DNA from: Klebsormidium nitens
Taxonomy: Eukaryota; Streptophyta; Klebsormidiophyceae; Klebsormidiales; Klebsormidiaceae
Direction: 5' to 3'
Length of the DNA: 64,000 nucleotides
Assembly (NCBI GenBank): GCA_000708835.1
Contig: DF237171.1
Span: 1-64,000 of the forward strand
The position numbers were made by a program, and so were the translations under genes. The notes under the pieces are model-generated. The model did not search any database. It worked only from the letters and a program-made list of their open reading frames with translations, and was not told where the DNA came from. Positions 63,053 to 64,000 of the stretch are shown piece after piece. Positions within the stretch are counted from its first letter, which is position 1, and every line of letters begins with the position of its first letter.

Positions 63053-64000
63053 CTTGTGCATCGAGTTGGTCGTGGATGGGCGCGTCTCTCGTGAGTTCCA
63101 AGTTCAGGAGTGATTTTGGATTTTGTGTGTCGAGCTGGAGTTGCCATTTAACAGACATGCAGTGAGACAGTGGTCCATACGTGAAGGCAGACGGTGCTTG
63201 GTGTCCTCGTCGGCCATATGAATTGCAGCGGTTGAGGCCATGCAACTGCCTAGGAGTATTACTTGGCCTCGGTCTCATTTCTCAGAAACACTACCAGCTA
63301 TACTGGAAATACGAGTCGATTGCGAGATTAGAAGGCCTTTGTCCGAGGTTGAGCAGGCAATTCTGATGGAAACGGCAGCTTTCTTCACGAGTCAGCTTCC
63401 GGGCCTGCGTTTCAATTTAATGTCAATAGAAGGCCAGCGCACTGCTTTCTATATCGATGTTGTTGGGGAGAGTGCCAATCCAGGCCCAAACATTCCACTT
63501 GTTGTTGGCTTGATCCTGCATGTACACGGGGCCGCCGATCAAGGCAAACATGTGCGAGCGCGAAATTTGGAAGCTAGCCCTAGCATCAATCATCGGACGA
63601 CCCAGGCATCCGATGTCTCAAAATCGACGGTGCCAATTGACTCGATTGAGTCTTGAGCTGAGGCCGCACTTCTGCAGGTGCACATGCATGACAGAGCGGA
63701 GACAAGGAGAATCGGTACCGGACGGAAGCTAAGGCTAGGGGCTGTTGGAACCCTCAACAGTGACGTCAGCCTTAGGCTGCTATCTCTTCTTGTCTGCTAT
63801 CGGCCGTTCAAATGTCAGCAACACAGCATCCGACGGTATGAGGTGCGTTTGAAACCTAACTCGGGTTGCAGGCAATGTGCAGATCGCAGCCGTCAGATAA
63901 CCACTCCCACAGGATCTGACGCTCAAGAGCCAGAGAGGTCCAGCTTTGGGTTGACATGACCGCAAATCCAACAGGCCCCAGCCTTAGCTTCCGTCCGGTA
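63053..64000. other. Right flank, CAP-G 3' region
   Basis: Mixed-composition sequence with the CAP-G 3' UTR and one weak ORF (listed separately). No other feature was recognised before the window ends. Confidence 0.45.
63240..63656 (+). CDS. Weak hypothetical ORF, 138 aa
   Basis: An ATG-started frame of 138 codons ending in TGA. The middle (LSEVEQAILMETAAFF, LPGLRFNLMSIEGQ, IPLVVGLILHV) has a more protein-like pattern of alternating hydrophobic residues than the random ORFs nearby. I recognise no family. The N-terminal ~35 residues look less convincing, and the true start could be an upstream exon or an internal Met. It begins only 190 bp after the CAP-G stop, so it may simply lie in the CAP-G 3' UTR. 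Confidence 0.22.
   Translation: MQLPRSITWPRSHFSETLPAILEIRVDCEIRRPLSEVEQAILMETAAFFTSQLPGLRFNLMSIEGQRTAFYIDVVGESANPGPNIPLVVGLILHVHGAADQGKHVRARNLEASPSINHRTTQASDVSKSTVPIDSIES

Overview
This window looks like nuclear DNA from a streptophyte green alga; Klebsormidium is my best guess. The evidence is gene content and structure. There are plant-type versions of DET1, the farnesyltransferase beta subunit and an F-box/kelch protein, plus a plastid-targeted oxidoreductase. Genes have many short, GC-rich exons with GT-AG introns, separated by more AT-rich spacers. An internal array of telomere-type CCCTAAAA (TTTTAGGG) repeats also fits green algae. The species is an inference; I could not run any search. 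All exon boundaries were read by eye from GT-AG sites, reading-frame continuity and family similarity.

Layout, left to right: an EF-hand-like protein (minus, 1763-4568); a two-RRM glycine-rich RNA-binding protein (plus, 6106-9249); a single-exon multipass membrane protein (plus, 12025-13341); the telomere-like array near 14.5 kb; DET1 (minus, 15735-23537); an F-box/kelch protein (minus, 25182-28934); a 389-bp Harbinger/Tourist-type MITE (29302-29690); the farnesyltransferase beta subunit (plus, 30687-35826); a C2H2/U1-type zinc-finger protein (minus, 36720-40516); a 2-kb tract dense in GGTACC-type motifs (40.74-42.74 kb); a double-PHD-finger protein (plus, 42969-48067, possibly to 48528); a plastid Rossmann-fold oxidoreductase (minus, 49619-52561); the condensin subunit CAP-G (plus, 53643-63052); and a weak ORF near the right end.

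The genes are independent eukaryotic units, not an operon. Several act in regulation: DET1 and the F-box protein in ubiquitin-linked control, the farnesyltransferase in protein prenylation, and the PHD protein and CAP-G in chromatin. The most striking features are very large disordered insertions in otherwise conserved proteins. DET1 carries about 1,060 extra residues, mostly in one 2.75-kb exon. The farnesyltransferase beta subunit has about 214 extra residues between its zinc ligands, and CAP-G has a long acidic tail. In the PHD gene a single in-frame TGA is followed by an open, conserved-looking extension, which a 36-nt GT-AG segment would restore.
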